Positions 7,779-17,168 of a DNA stretch of 64,000 bases are shown piece by piece. Source of the stretch: Aquipseudomonas alcaligenes (GTDB lineage: Bacteria > Pseudomonadota > Gammaproteobacteria > Pseudomonadales > Pseudomonadaceae). Position numbers and translations under genes: made by a program. Numbering within the stretch: position 1 is the first letter of the stretch; every line of letters begins with the position of its first letter. The stretch covers positions 450,980 to 514,979 of the forward strand of contig NZ_QJRX01000003.1 in the NCBI RefSeq assembly GCF_003205495.1. Direction: 5' to 3'. The notes below the pieces were generated by a model. The model had not been told where the DNA came from. It saw nothing but the letters and a program-made list of their open reading frames with translations, and ran no database searches.

Positions 7779-8639
7779 ATGAAGGTCGACCTGCACTGCC
7801 ACAGCACCGCTTCCGACGGCGTTCTGCCGCCCGCCGAGGTGGTTGCGCGCGCCCATGGGCGCGGCGTCGAGCTGCTGGCGCTGACCGACCACGACACCCT
7901 CGAGGGCCTGGACGAGGCGCGCGCCGCCGCTGCCGGCCTGGGCCTGCGTCTGGTCAACGGCATCGAGCTGTCCTGCACCTGGGGTGGGGCGACCATCCAT
8001 GTGCTCGGCTATGCCTTCGCCAGCGAGGCGCCGGCCTTGCAGCAGGCCATCGCCGAGTTGCACCAGGGCCGCTGGCTGCGCGCCGAGGAAATTTCCCGCC
8101 GCCTGGCCGCCAAGGGCATGCCTGGCGCCCTGGAGGGTGCCCGCGAAGTCCAGCAGGGCCTGGGCGATAGCGGCAACGCGCCGGCGCGGCCGCACTTCGC
8201 CGAGTTCCTGGTGCGCGCCGGGCATGTGCGCGACCACGCCGAGGCGTTCCGCAAGTGGCTGGGCTCGGGCAAGCTGGGTGACGTCAAGCAGCACTGGCCG
8301 AGCCTGGAGCAGGCGGTCGGCACGCTGAAGGCGGCCGGCGCCTGGATCAGCCTGGCGCACCCCTGGCAGTACGATTTCACCCGCAGCAAGCGCCGCCGTC
8401 TGGTGGCCGACTTCATCGCCGCGGGGGGGCACGCACTAGAAGTGGTGAACGGCCTGCAGCCGGCCGAGCAGGTCGGCGGCCTGGCCATCCTGGCCCGCGA
8501 ATTCGGCATGCTGGCGAGCGCCGGCAGCGACTTCCATGCCCCGGGCGACTGGTCCGAGCTGGGCATGTACCGCCCGTTGCCGGACGATCTGTCTCCTCTC
8601 TGGGAGCGCTTCGACCATGCACGCGCTACTACCGCCTGA
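7779..8639 (+). CDS. rnm: PHP-domain 5'-3' exoribonuclease RNase AM
   Basis: The protein is 286 residues with the PHP metal-binding motifs VDLHCHSTASDG at the N-terminus, LTDHDT near residue 50, the NGIELSC segment, and later ISLAHPWQY and GSDFHAPG. These residues ligate the catalytic metal cluster. E. coli YciV (RNase AM) hydrolyses 3',5'-nucleotide bisphosphates and matures the 5' ends of rRNAs. The gene is first of a plus-strand run rnm-yciO-scpA-scpB, with yciO starting 13 bp after its stop. The assignment by family and gene order is strong. Confidence 0.93.
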   Translation: MKVDLHCHSTASDGVLPPAEVVARAHGRGVELLALTDHDTLEGLDEARAAAAGLGLRLVNGIELSCTWGGATIHVLGYAFASEAPALQQAIAELHQGRWLRAEEISRRLAAKGMPGALEGAREVQQGLGDSGNAPARPHFAEFLVRAGHVRDHAEAFRKWLGSGKLGDVKQHWPSLEQAVGTLKAAGAWISLAHPWQYDFTRSKRRRLVADFIAAGGHALEVVNGLQPAEQVGGLAILAREFGMLASAGSDFHAPGDWSELGMYRPLPDDLSPLWERFDHARATTA

Positions 8640-8652
8640 ACAGGGAACGTCA

Positions 8653-9285
8653 ATGAGCCAGTTCTTCCAGGTCCACCCGGAAAACCCGCAGCCGCGCCTG
8701 ATCAAGCAGGCGGTGGAAATCCTTCGCAACGGCGGGGTGATCGTCTACCCGACCGACTCCTCCTACGCCATCGGCTGCCTGATCGGCGACAAGGGCGCGG
8801 TGGAGCGCATCCGCCGCCTGCGCCAGCTGGACGACAAGCACAACTTCACCCTGGTGTGCAGCGACCTGTCGCAGATCGGCCTGTTCGCCAAGGTCGATAC
8901 CGGCGCCTTCCGCCTGCTCAAGGCGCACACGCCGGGGCCCTACACCTTCATCCTCGGCGCCACCCGCGAAGTGCCGCGCATGCTGCTGCACCCCAAGCGC
9001 CGCACCATCGGCCTGCGGGTGCCGGCGCACCCCATCGCCCTGGCCCTGGCCGAGGCCCTGGGCGAGCCGCTGATGAGCGTGAGCCTGATCCTGCCCGGCG
9101 CAGACCTGCCGATGAGCGACCCCTACGAGATGCGCCAGGTCCTCGAACACCAGGTCGACCTGATCATCGACGGCGGCTACGGTGGCCTGGAGGCTTCCAC
9201 CGTGATCAACCTGGCCGAGGGCGAGCCCGAGGTGATCCGCGTCGGCTGCGGCGACCCGACGCCGTTCCAGGGTGACGCGGCGTGA
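8653..9285 (+). CDS. yciO: YciO, Sua5/YrdC-domain protein
   Basis: The protein is 210 residues from the ATG at 8653 (MSQFFQVHPENP). The single YrdC/Sua5 domain has GGVIVYPTDSSYAIGC, the KRRTIGLRVPAHP segment and the terminal STVINLAEGEPEVIRVG. The fold binds RNA and ATP. The paralogue TsaC makes threonylcarbamoyl-adenylate for the tRNA t6A modification, whereas YciO is a related protein with weak or uncertain activity. The longer in-frame extension to 8536 overlaps rnm and is unlikely. Its stop overlaps the scpA GTG start by 4 bases. Confidence 0.92.
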   Translation: MSQFFQVHPENPQPRLIKQAVEILRNGGVIVYPTDSSYAIGCLIGDKGAVERIRRLRQLDDKHNFTLVCSDLSQIGLFAKVDTGAFRLLKAHTPGPYTFILGATREVPRMLLHPKRRTIGLRVPAHPIALALAEALGEPLMSVSLILPGADLPMSDPYEMRQVLEHQVDLIIDGGYGGLEASTVINLAEGEPEVIRVGCGDPTPFQGDAA

Positions 9286-10094
9286 GCGAGCAGCTCGACA
9301 GCCAGGCCGGCGCGCAGCAGGAATTACCTTTTGCTCTGGTCTACGGCCAGGCCGTCACCGAGCTGCCGCTGGACCTGTATATCCCGCCGGATGCCCTGGA
9401 AGTCTTCCTCGAAGCCTTCGAGGGCCCGCTCGACCTGCTGCTGTACCTGATCCGCAAGCAGAACATCGACATCCTCGACATCCCGGTGGCCGAGATCACC
9501 AAGCAGTACATGGGCTACGTCGAACTGATGAAGTCGGTACGCCTGGAGCTGGCCGCCGAGTACCTGGTGATGGCCGCCATGCTGGCCGAGATCAAGTCGC
9601 GCATGCTGCTGCCGCGCTCGGCCGAAGCCGAGGAAGAGGAGGATGACCCGCGCGCCGAGCTGATCCGCCGTCTGCAGGAGTACGAGCGCTACAAGGCCGC
9701 CGCCGAGGGCCTGGACGAACTGCCGCGGGTCGGCCGCGACCTCAGCGTACCGCGCCTGGACGCCCCCGAGGCGCGGGCGCGCAAGCTGCTGCCGGAGGTC
9801 AGCCTGGAGGAAGTGCTGCTGTCCATGGCCGAGGTGCTGCGCCGCGCCGACATGTTCGAGAGCCACCAGGTGACGCGCGAGGCACTGTCCACCCGCGAGC
9901 GCATGAGCGAGGTGCTGGAGCGTCTCAAGGGCAATGGTTTCGTGCCGTTCGTCAGGCTGTTTACTGTGGAGGAGGGACGTCTGGGGGTGGTCGTCACCTT
10001 CATGGCGGTGCTCGAACTGATCAAGGAACAACTGGTGGAACTGGTGCAGAATGAGCCCTTCGCGCCCATCCACGTCCGTGCCCGAGCCGAATAG
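9282..10094 (+). CDS. scpA: Segregation and condensation protein A
   Basis: The protein is 270 residues and is the kleisin subunit of the bacterial SMC condensin. The kleisin N-terminal signature FEGPLDLLLYLIRKQNIDILDIPVAEITKQYM is clear at about residues 46-78, with the helical LAAEYLVMAAMLAEIKSRMLLPR segment after it and a winged-helix C-terminus (VVTFMAVLELIKEQ). It bridges SMC heads together with ScpB and helps chromosome segregation. The GTG start overlaps the yciO stop (GTGA). An unusual 45-residue N-terminal extension rich in Gln precedes the kleisin domain. Confidence 0.95.
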   Translation: MSEQLDSQAGAQQELPFALVYGQAVTELPLDLYIPPDALEVFLEAFEGPLDLLLYLIRKQNIDILDIPVAEITKQYMGYVELMKSVRLELAAEYLVMAAMLAEIKSRMLLPRSAEAEEEEDDPRAELIRRLQEYERYKAAAEGLDELPRVGRDLSVPRLDAPEARARKLLPEVSLEEVLLSMAEVLRRADMFESHQVTREALSTRERMSEVLERLKGNGFVPFVRLFTVEEGRLGVVVTFMAVLELIKEQLVELVQNEPFAPIHVRARAE

Positions 10095-10883
10095 ATGAAC
10101 CTGAACGACCCCAAGGAACTCGCCTCCCTGCTCGAAGCCTGGCTGCTGGCCCTGGGTCGGCCGCTGTCGCTGGAACGCCTGGGTGAGCTGTTCGAGGAAG
10201 GCGAGCGGCCGGAGCCGGCGCAGATTCGCGAGGCCCTGGAAGTGCTGCGCCTGTCCTGCGAAGGGCGCGCCTTCGAACTCAAGGAAGTGGCCAGCGGCTA
10301 CCGCCTGCAGGTGCGCGAGAAGTTCGCCCCCTGGGTCGGTCGGCTCTGGGAGGAGCGCCCGCAGCGCTACTCGCGGGCCATGCTGGAGACCCTGGCGCTG
10401 ATCGCCTATCGCCAGCCGATCACCCGTGGCGAGATCGAGGACATCCGCGGCGTGGCGGTCAACAGCCAGATCATCAAGACCCTGCAGGAGCGTGACTGGA
10501 TTCGCGTGGTCGGCTACCGTGATGTACCGGGCAGGCCGGCCATGCTGGCCACCACCAAGGCGTTCCTCGATTACTTCAACCTCAAGAGCCTGGAAGAGTT
10601 GCCACCGCTGGCGGCCCTGCGCGAACTGGAGCCGGAGCCGATGCTGGCGCTGGACGACGACCTGCCGGTGCCATCTGGTCTGCAGGCGCGGGTGGATGCC
10701 GAGCTGGGTGAGGCGGAAGTGCCGGCCGAGCCGCGCGAGGAAACCAGCTTCCGCAGCCTGCTGGTCGAGCTGGACCAGATGGAGCAGGGCCTGAAGACCG
10801 ATTTCAGTGATCTGCCGCAGTCTGCCGACGACGCGGAAGAAGAGCAGGGCGAGACGCTGGATAGCAGCGATTCCCTGCATTGA
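10095..10883 (+). CDS. scpB: Segregation and condensation protein B
   Basis: The protein is 262 residues and partners ScpA in the SMC complex. Two winged-helix domains are visible, the second with LIAYRQPITRGEIEDIRGV and GRPAMLATTKAFLDYFNLKSLEELPPL, a hallmark of ScpB. The ATG follows the scpA stop with no spacer, indicating coupled translation. The C-terminal 80 residues are acidic and low in predicted structure, beyond the core domain, and end EEEQGETLDSSDSLH. This tail is longer than in short Gram-positive homologues. Confidence 0.95.
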   Translation: MNLNDPKELASLLEAWLLALGRPLSLERLGELFEEGERPEPAQIREALEVLRLSCEGRAFELKEVASGYRLQVREKFAPWVGRLWEERPQRYSRAMLETLALIAYRQPITRGEIEDIRGVAVNSQIIKTLQERDWIRVVGYRDVPGRPAMLATTKAFLDYFNLKSLEELPPLAALRELEPEPMLALDDDLPVPSGLQARVDAELGEAEVPAEPREETSFRSLLVELDQMEQGLKTDFSDLPQSADDAEEEQGETLDSSDSLH

Positions 10884-10960
10884 GGGGATTGAGACTTTCA
10901 ATTCCGAGCTGAGGCCCTCTCGGCCTAAGCTGGCCCCGCCTTCCCCGAGCGGTTGCCGTC

Positions 10961-11146
10961 ATGAGCAAGAATCCCTGCATCAATATCTGTGAGTTCGAGG
11001 CCGACATCTGTGTCGGCTGCGGCCGCAGCAAGCGCGAGATCAAGGCCTGGAAGAAGCTCGGCAAGGCCGAGCGCCTGGTGTTGCTGGCCGAGGCCGATCT
11101 GCGCCTGCTGGCGCTGGCGGCGACCGGGCGGCGCAAGCACCGCTGA
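10961..11146 (+). CDS. DUF1289 small cysteine-cluster protein
   Basis: The protein is 61 residues. The N-terminal CINICEFEADICVGCGRSKREIKAW carries four cysteines in a CxxxC...CxxC pattern typical of DUF1289, probably binding a metal ion. The rest is a helical, Arg/Leu-rich stretch ending in a basic tail. The gene sits in the rluB-scp region between scpB and rluB. Its function in the cell is not established, and the ATG at 10961 is the only sensible start. Confidence 0.88.
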   Translation: MSKNPCINICEFEADICVGCGRSKREIKAWKKLGKAERLVLLAEADLRLLALAATGRRKHR

Positions 11147-11238
11147 GCGGTCTATAGTCAGTCAGCCGTGCGTGCGGGCGGCGATCCGCGTATGATGCGC
11201 GGCCTTTTTCATCCTCAGTTACACCGGGAGGTGCCCAG

Positions 11239-12390
11239 ATGAGCGAATCCGAATTCGAACCCCGTCCCAGCGGCGAGAAGCTGCAGAAAGTCCTGGCCCG
11301 TGCCGGCCTCGGCTCGCGTCGCGACATCGAGCAGTGGATCACCGATGGTCGGGTCAAGGTCAATGGCGCCATCGCCAACCTCGGCGCCCGTGTCGAGCCG
11401 CGCGATGCCATCAGTGTCGACGGCCAGTTGCTCAGGCGCGAAGACGCCCAGGTGGTACGCCGCGTACTGATCTACAACAAGCCGGAAGGCGAGATCTGCA
11501 CCCGCGACGACCCGGAAGGCCGCCCGACCGTATTCGATCGCCTGCCGCGACCGAAAGAAGGGCGCTGGATCAACATCGGCCGCCTGGACATCAACACCAC
11601 CGGCCTGCTGCTGTTTACCACCGACGGCGAACTGGCCAACCGCCTGATGCACCCCTCCTACGAGATGGACCGCGAGTACGCCGTGCGCGTGCGTGGCGAG
11701 GTCACCGAGGAGATGATCGAGCAGCTCAAGGCTGGCGTGATGCTGGAAGACGGCCCGGCCAAGTTCACCGACATCAAGGAAGCGCCCGGCGGCGACGGCC
11801 TCAACCACTGGTTCCACTGCGTGGTGATGGAAGGCCGCAACCGCGAGGTGCGCCGCCTATGGGAGTCCCAGGGCGTGGTGGTCAGCCGCCTCAAGCGCGT
11901 GCGCTTCGGCCCGGTGTTCATGACCTCCGACCTGCCCATGGGGCGCTGGCGCGAGATGGGCCAGCGCGAGGTGGACATCCTCAGCGAGGAGGTCGGCCTC
12001 AAGCCGGTGGCCCTGCCGGCGATGAAGGAGAAGATGCGCGAGAAGCTTGACCGCCTGCAGCGCAAGGCGGCCAAGCCGCTGGCCCGCGGCGAGCGGCCCA
12101 AGCGCGTGCTGCGCCCGGCCGAAGGCGAGGTTGCCGAGGCGCCCCGTGCGCCCCGTGGCGAAGGCGCCGAGCGTGCGCCGCGTGGGCCGCGCAAGCCGGC
12201 TGGCGAGCGCCGTGAAGGTGGCCGTGGGACGCCGGTGGCCGAGCGGCCGTCCGAGGTGAACAAGAAGCGCGCCCCGCGCCCGGCGGTGGAGCTGGCCGAT
12301 CGGCCGGCGCGCAAGCCTCGCCCGGCCGCACCGGGCAAGCGCCCGCCGAGCGGCGATGGCCAGCGCCCCGGCTTTGGCCGCAAGCGCTGA
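11239..12390 (+). CDS. rluB: 23S rRNA pseudouridine(2605) synthase RluB
   Basis: The protein is 383 residues. An N-terminal S4 RNA-binding domain ([22 protein letters not shown]) is followed by a RsuA/RluB-type catalytic domain with the active-site Asp in [26 protein letters not shown] and the [12 protein letters not shown] motif. RluB isomerises U2605 of 23S rRNA (E. coli numbering). After residue 250 the protein continues into a 130-residue Arg/Pro/Ala/Lys-rich disordered tail, probably an RNA-binding extension. Spacing and a terminator at 12403-12430 suggest it ends its transcription unit. Confidence 0.95.
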   Translation: MSESEFEPRPSGEKLQKVLARAGLGSRRDIEQWITDGRVKVNGAIANLGARVEPRDAISVDGQLLRREDAQVVRRVLIYNKPEGEICTRDDPEGRPTVFDRLPRPKEGRWINIGRLDINTTGLLLFTTDGELANRLMHPSYEMDREYAVRVRGEVTEEMIEQLKAGVMLEDGPAKFTDIKEAPGGDGLNHWFHCVVMEGRNREVRRLWESQGVVVSRLKRVRFGPVFMTSDLPMGRWREMGQREVDILSEEVGLKPVALPAMKEKMREKLDRLQRKAAKPLARGERPKRVLRPAEGEVAEAPRAPRGEGAERAPRGPRKPAGERREGGRGTPVAERPSEVNKKRAPRPAVELADRPARKPRPAAPGKRPPSGDGQRPGFGRKR

Positions 12391-12402
12391 TCGGCGGCAA
12401 TG

Positions 12403-12430
12403 AAAAAGGGGCTCCACGGAGCCCCTTTTT
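12403..12430. terminator. Intrinsic terminator after rluB (bidirectional)
   Basis: The palindrome AAAAAGGGGCTCC (12403-12415) and GGAGCCCCTTTTT (12418-12430) forms a GC stem flanked by A and T tracts. It lies between the convergent rluB and diguanylate cyclase genes, so it can end both transcripts. Confidence 0.9.
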
Positions 12431-12444
12431 GCTGCCCAGCCTTA

Positions 12445-13371
12445 TCAGCCGGCCATGGACAGGCGGTTGCGCCCCTCGCGCTTGGACACATAGAGCGCAT
12501 TGTCGGCGCGGCGCTGCAGGCTTTCCGCCGTCTCGCCCGGCAGCAGGGTGGCGCAACCGAGGCTGATGGACAACTCCAGGGCGCGGCCTTCTTCGAGGTA
12601 TTGCAGGCCGAGCACGGCCAGGCGCAGGCGTTCGCCGACCATCTGCGCCGCCTCGCGACTGGTGTTGGACAGCAGCACGAGGAACTCCTCGCCACCGTAG
12701 CGGAACACCATGTCGATGTTACGCAGGCTGTTCTTCAGGGCGCTGGCCACGGCCTTCAGCACTTCGTCGCCGGTGGCGTGGCCGAAACGGTCGTTGATCG
12801 ACTTGAAGTGGTCGATGTCGAGCATCAGCACCGACAGCGGCTGCTGGCTGCGGCGGGCCAGTTCGATCTCGCGCTGCAGGGCCTGGTTCATGGCGATGCG
12901 ATTGCCGGTGTCGGTCAGTGGGTCGCGCAGTGCACTCTGCAGGGCCGAGCGGTAAAGCAGGGCATTGCGCAGGGGAAACAGCAGGCTGGCCAGCAGCGAC
13001 TCCAGCTGGCCCAGTTCGTCGTCACTGAAGCGCTGGCTGCGGCGGAAGATCAGCTCGCCCAGGTACTCGCCCTCGTGGCTCAGGCGGTAGCCGGCCGAAT
13101 GATTGGCGCGCTCACCCAGTTCGATGCGCAGGTCGCAGGCGGCCAGCTGGTAGCTCAGGGAGTCGAGCGGGACCAGACGCTGCACTTCCTGGAAGAACAG
13201 GCCGAGGATGCGGTCGACTTCCAGGGAGGTCTGCAGCTGCAGGCTCAGCTGCTGGCGTAGCTGCGCCAGGCTGACCGGCTTCACGGCCCGACTGTTGCGC
13301 GCCGCATAGCCCAGGCGCTGCAGCTTGGCGGCATCGAAGTCGATCGTATTGGACGGGGTGTGTGGAGCCAT
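12445..13371 (-). CDS. Diguanylate cyclase with N-terminal GAF-like domain
   Basis: The protein is 308 residues from the ATG at 13371 (MAPHTPSN). Residues about 45-130 look like a GAF-type sensory domain, and the C-terminal 165 residues are a GGDEF domain. The active site is GGEEF, with the inhibitory I-site RNID spaced exactly as in PleD. It is therefore predicted to make c-di-GMP from two GTP and to be product-inhibited. It may correspond to the PA3177 cyclase of P. aeruginosa, which I recall in a similar position. It is soluble; no membrane helix is evident. The input signal is unknown. Confidence 0.92.
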   Translation of the reverse strand: MAPHTPSNTIDFDAAKLQRLGYAARNSRAVKPVSLAQLRQQLSLQLQTSLEVDRILGLFFQEVQRLVPLDSLSYQLAACDLRIELGERANHSAGYRLSHEGEYLGELIFRRSQRFSDDELGQLESLLASLLFPLRNALLYRSALQSALRDPLTDTGNRIAMNQALQREIELARRSQQPLSVLMLDIDHFKSINDRFGHATGDEVLKAVASALKNSLRNIDMVFRYGGEEFLVLLSNTSREAAQMVGERLRLAVLGLQYLEEGRALELSISLGCATLLPGETAESLQRRADNALYVSKREGRNRLSMAG

Positions 13372-13545
13372 GGAACTCAACCTCTGACGCTGGGCGCGTT
13401 GATGGGAGAGGTAAAGCGAGTTCCGTGCCAATGAGATTTAACTTATTTAAATCAGATAGTTACGTTTATTTTTGGCGAGGGTTCGGCAAATTCTTGCCGG
13501 TTCCTTGGCGGGGATGCTGGCAATCTGATGCCGTTATGTGGGTGT

Positions 13546-13563
13546 CCGCCGGAAAACCGGCGG
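13546..13563 (-). other. 7-bp hairpin CCGCCGG-AAAA-CCGGCGG downstream of yciK
   Basis: A perfect GC-rich stem with a 4-base loop lies just 3' of the yciK stop on the minus strand, but no T run follows it. It may stabilise the 3' end of the mtaD-ubiG-mupP-yciK transcript or assist termination. Weakly supported. Confidence 0.35.
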
Positions 13564-13570
13564 CAGGTCC

Positions 13571-14311
13571 TCACTGGGCGTCGAATGCCTGGCCATTGAC
13601 GTCCCGGCTGTCCGGGCCCATCAGGTACAGATAGACCGGCATGATGGCTTCCGGCAGCGGGTTGTTCGCTGGATTCTCCCCGGGGTAGGCCTGGGCGCGC
13701 ATGCCGGTGCGGGTGGCGCCCGGGTTGACGCTGTTGGCACGTACGTTGGCGATGCCGTCTACCTCGTCGGCCAATACCTGCATCAGGCCCTCGGTGGCGA
13801 ACTTGGACACCGCGTAGGCGCCCCAGTAGGCGCGGCCCTTGCGCCCGACGCTGCTGGAGGTGAACAGCACCGAGGCGTCCTCGGAGAGCTTGAGCAGCGG
13901 CAGCAGGGTGCTGGTCAGCATGAACATGGCGTTGACGTTGACCTGCATGACGCGCATGAAGTTGTCGCCGGACAGCTGTTCCAGCGGCGTGCGCGGCCCG
14001 ACGATGGCGGCGTTGTGCAGCAGGCCGTCGAGGCGGCCGAACTCGGCCTCCACGGTGGCGGCCAGCTCGTCGTATTGGTGCGGCAGGGCGGTTTCCAGGT
14101 TGAAGGGGATCACCACCGGCTGCGGGTGGCCGGCGGCCTCGATCTGGTCATACACCTGGTTGAGGTTTTCCTCGCTCTTGCCCAGCAGCAGCACGGTGGC
14201 GCCGTGGGCGGCAAAGGTCTTGGCGGCGGCGGCACCGATGCCGCGGCCGGCGCCGGTGACCAGGATGACGCGACCCTGGAGCAGGTCGGGGCGGGCGCTG
14301 TAGTCGAACAT
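13571..14311 (-). CDS. yciK: YciK-type short-chain dehydrogenase/reductase
   Basis: The protein is 246 residues from the ATG at 14311 (MFDYSARPDLL). It is a classical SDR: TGAGRGIG cofactor motif, NAAIV (NAG-type) motif, and the catalytic Ser in FTSSSVGRKG with YxxxK in YAVSKFATEG. The family uses NAD(P)H to reduce a carbonyl, but the substrate of YciK is not known. It is last in the operon mtaD-ubiG-mupP-yciK and starts 31 bp after the mupP stop. The same neighbours occur in other Pseudomonas. Confidence 0.92.
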   Translation of the reverse strand: MFDYSARPDLLQGRVILVTGAGRGIGAAAAKTFAAHGATVLLLGKSEENLNQVYDQIEAAGHPQPVVIPFNLETALPHQYDELAATVEAEFGRLDGLLHNAAIVGPRTPLEQLSGDNFMRVMQVNVNAMFMLTSTLLPLLKLSEDASVLFTSSSVGRKGRAYWGAYAVSKFATEGLMQVLADEVDGIANVRANSVNPGATRTGMRAQAYPGENPANNPLPEAIMPVYLYLMGPDSRDVNGQAFDAQ

Positions 14312-14342
14312 GGGGCGGGATCTCGTTGTTGCGTGAGTCGGA

Positions 14343-15014
14343 TCAGCAGCTGCACAGGGCGCGGTCGAGCACGGCGCGCAGCTCCAGGGGATGGTCCACC
14401 ACCACGTCGGCGCCCCAGTGGCGCGGGTTGTCCTCGGGGTGGATGTAGCCGTAGGTGACGGCAGCGGTCTTGCAGCCGGCGGCGCGGCCGGCCTCGATGT
14501 CGCGGGCATCGTCGCCGACGAACAGCACCTCGGCGGGGGGTATGCCCATCTGCTCGCAGGCCAGCAGGAGCATATCCGGCGCCGGCTTGCTGCGCGCCAC
14601 GTGGTCCGGGCAGACCAGTGCCGCCGAGCGCCCGGCCAGCTCGAGCCGTTGCATGATCGGCTCGGCGAAGCACACCGGCTTGTTGGTGGCCACGCCCCAC
14701 TTGAGGTGCGCCGCCTCGATGTCGGCGAGCAGCTCGGGCATGCCAGCGAACGGCTTGCTCAGCACCGCGCAGTGCTCCTGGTAGCGCTCGAGGAACTCCA
14801 GGCGCAGGGCTTCGAAGCCTTCGGCGCCAACCTCCAGGCCGAAGGTGGCGGACACCATGGCGCGGGCGCCACCGGAGACCACGTCGCGGATCAGTTGCTC
14901 GTCCATTGGCGGCAGGTCGCGCGCGGCGCGCATGGCCTGGCACACGGCGACGAAGTCGGGGGCGGTATCCAGCAGGGTGCCGTCCATGTCGAAGAGTACT
15001 GCTCGCAGGGCCAT
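14343..15014 (-). CDS. mupP: N-acetylmuramic acid 6-phosphate phosphatase (HAD family)
   Basis: The protein is 223 residues in the HAD superfamily: DxD nucleophile motif in [11 protein letters not shown], Thr motif in GVATNKP, the Lys in [10 protein letters not shown] and the terminal acidic pair in [12 protein letters not shown]. In P. putida and P. aeruginosa the ubiG-neighbouring phosphatase MupP dephosphorylates MurNAc-6-P in peptidoglycan recycling and lowers AmpC beta-lactamase induction. The identical context supports that role here. It lies 5 bp after the ubiG stop and before yciK, all on one message. Confidence 0.93.
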   Translation of the reverse strand: MALRAVLFDMDGTLLDTAPDFVAVCQAMRAARDLPPMDEQLIRDVVSGGARAMVSATFGLEVGAEGFEALRLEFLERYQEHCAVLSKPFAGMPELLADIEAAHLKWGVATNKPVCFAEPIMQRLELAGRSAALVCPDHVARSKPAPDMLLLACEQMGIPPAEVLFVGDDARDIEAGRAAGCKTAAVTYGYIHPEDNPRHWGADVVVDHPLELRAVLDRALCSC

Positions 15015-15019
15015 GCGCC

Positions 15020-15718
15020 TCAGTCCTCGCGCAGGGTCTGGATCATGTAGTTGACGTCGACGTCCGCCTCCAGCTTATAGCGTTTGGTCAGCGGGTTGTA
15101 GGTCAGGCCGATGATGTCACGCACCTCGAAGCCGGCCTGGCGACACCAGGCGCCGAGTTCGGACGGGCGGATGAACTTGCGGAAATCGTGAGTGCCGCGT
15201 GGCAGCAGGCGCAGCACGTACTCGGCGCCGACGATGGCGAACAGGTAGGCCTTGGGGTTGCGGTTGATGGTGGAGAAGAACACCTGGCCACCGGGCTTGA
15301 CCAGCTTGTGGCAGGCGCGGATCACCGAGGACGGGTCGGGCACGTGCTCGAGCATCTCCAGGCAGGTGACCACGTCGAACTGGCCAGGCATCTCCTCGGC
15401 CAGGGCCTCGGCGGTGATCTGCCGGTACTCAACCTCTACGCCGGACTCCAGCTGGTGCAGCTGGGCCACGGCCAGCGGCGCCTCGCCCATGTCGATGCCG
15501 GTGACCGTGGCCCCGCGCTGGGCCATGGACTCGCTGAGGATGCCGCCGCCGCAGCCGACGTCGAGCACCTTCTTGCCGGCCAGGCCGACGCGCTCGTCGA
15601 TCCAGTTGACCCGTAGCGGGTTGATGTCGTGCAGCGGCTTGAACTCGCTCTCGCGGTCCCACCAGCGGTGGGCGAGGGCCTCGAATTTGGCGATTTCGGC
15701 GTGGTCGACGTTGCTCAT
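15020..15718 (-). CDS. ubiG: Ubiquinone biosynthesis O-methyltransferase UbiG
   Basis: The protein is 232 residues. It is a class I methyltransferase with SAM motif [16 protein letters not shown], preceded by the UbiG signature [26 protein letters not shown] at residues 13-38. It methylates two hydroxyl groups in ubiquinone synthesis, using SAM, as a peripheral protein at the inner membrane. It lies between mtaD and mupP with very short gaps (12 and 5 bp). The name is confident because the N-terminal and C-terminal segments ([18 protein letters not shown]) are diagnostic. Confidence 0.96.
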   Translation of the reverse strand: MSNVDHAEIAKFEALAHRWWDRESEFKPLHDINPLRVNWIDERVGLAGKKVLDVGCGGGILSESMAQRGATVTGIDMGEAPLAVAQLHQLESGVEVEYRQITAEALAEEMPGQFDVVTCLEMLEHVPDPSSVIRACHKLVKPGGQVFFSTINRNPKAYLFAIVGAEYVLRLLPRGTHDFRKFIRPSELGAWCRQAGFEVRDIIGLTYNPLTKRYKLEADVDVNYMIQTLRED

Positions 15719-15730
15719 GCGGACTTTCCT

Positions 15731-17065
15731 TTAAATCGAATGCTTGCCAGCAATGCGCGCGCCCCAGGCGCGGGCATTGGCGATGATGTTTTCTTCATCG
15801 AGACGTGTCAGTCGGCCGTCGTCGAGCAGCTGTTTGCCGCCGACCCAGAGGTGCTTGGCGCAGCTGCGGCTGCCGGCGTAGATCAGTTGCGACACCGGGT
15901 CGTAGACCGGCTGCTGGGCCAGGCCGGAGAGGTCGAAGGCGGCCAGGTCGGCCAGCTTGCCCGGCTCCAGCGAGCCGGTGTCCTCGTCCAGGCCGAGGGC
16001 GCGGGCGCCGTTGAGGGTGGCCATGCGCAGCGCGGCGTGGGCATTCAGGGCGGTGGCGCTGCCGGCCACGGCCTTGGCCAGCAGGGCGGCGGTGCGGGTC
16101 TCGCCGAGCAGGTCGAGGTCGTTGTTGCTGGCCGCGCCATCGGTGCCGACGGCTACGTTGACGCCAGCCTGCCAGAGTTTTTCCACCGGGCAGAAGCCGC
16201 TGGCCAGCTTGAGGTTGGACTCGGGGCAGTGGATCACGCTGCTGTTGCTTTCCACCAGTAGCTCTACGTCTGCCTCGTCGATCTGGGTCATGTGCACGGC
16301 CTGGAAGCGCGGGCCGAGCAGGCCCAGGCCCGCCAGTCGCTGCAGCGGGCGCATGCCGTGCAGCTCCAGGCTTTGCTGCACCTCGAAGGCGGTCTCGTGG
16401 ACGTGCATGTGGATGCCGGCGTCCAGCTCCTCGGCCAGCATCAACACCTGCTGCAGCTTATCGTCGCTGACCGAGTAGGGCGCGTGGGGGCCGAAGGCGA
16501 TCTTGATCCGCGGGTGCTGCTTGAGGTCGTCGAACAGACGCAGCCCCTTGCGCAGGGCCTCCTCGGCGTCGCGCGCGCCGGGGGTGGGGAAGTCCAGCAC
16601 CGGGATGGTCAGCTGGGCGCGGATGCCGCTCTTGTGCACCAGCTCGCTGGCCACTTCCGGGAAGAAGTACATGTCGGAGAAGCAGCCGATGCCACCCTTG
16701 AGCTGCTCGGCGATGGCCAGTTCGGTGCCGTCGCGCACGAAGTCCTCGTCGACCCACTGGGCCTCGGCCGGCCAGATATGGTCCTGCAGCCAGCTCATCA
16801 GCGGCAGGTCATCGGCCAGGCCGCGGAATAGGGTCATCGCCGCGTGGCCATGGGCGTTGACCAGGCTCGGGGTGAGTACGCAGCCCGGCAGTTCGCGTAC
16901 CTGCGTAGACGGGTGGCGCAGGGCCTCGGTGCGCGGGGCGAGCAAGGCGATGCGGCCGTCGCGAATGCCCAGGCCGTAGTCGCGCAATACCACGCCGGCG
17001 GGCTCGACCGGCACCAGCCAGCTGGGCAGGAGCAGCAGGTCGAGCGGCTGGCGCGGTTCGGGCAT
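15731..17065 (-). CDS. mtaD: 5'-methylthioadenosine / S-adenosylhomocysteine deaminase (TRZ/ATZ family)
   Basis: The protein is 444 residues from the ATG at 17065 ([11 protein letters not shown]). It is an amidohydrolase with metal ligands in [14 protein letters not shown], the HVHETAFEV box, the VHMTQI segment and the Asp in [13 protein letters not shown]. The P. aeruginosa homologue PA3170 deaminates methylthioadenosine to methylthioinosine, part of an alternative methionine salvage route. It is divergent from mtnA, the isomerase of the same broad pathway, across 103 bp. The neighbouring ubiG-mupP-yciK genes are co-transcribed. The function assignment relies on that homologue and the mtnA link. 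Confidence 0.9.
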   Translation of the reverse strand: MPEPRQPLDLLLLPSWLVPVEPAGVVLRDYGLGIRDGRIALLAPRTEALRHPSTQVRELPGCVLTPSLVNAHGHAAMTLFRGLADDLPLMSWLQDHIWPAEAQWVDEDFVRDGTELAIAEQLKGGIGCFSDMYFFPEVASELVHKSGIRAQLTIPVLDFPTPGARDAEEALRKGLRLFDDLKQHPRIKIAFGPHAPYSVSDDKLQQVLMLAEELDAGIHMHVHETAFEVQQSLELHGMRPLQRLAGLGLLGPRFQAVHMTQIDEADVELLVESNSSVIHCPESNLKLASGFCPVEKLWQAGVNVAVGTDGAASNNDLDLLGETRTAALLAKAVAGSATALNAHAALRMATLNGARALGLDEDTGSLEPGKLADLAAFDLSGLAQQPVYDPVSQLIYAGSRSCAKHLWVGGKQLLDDGRLTRLDEENIIANARAWGARIAGKHSI

Positions 17066-17168
17066 GGCATTTATCCGGGCAATAAAAAGGTGGCGGCAGT
17101 ATAACTGAGCCACGGCGGGGCCGGCTCGCTATAATCCGCGGCTTTTCGTTTCACCTTGTGGGGATGTC

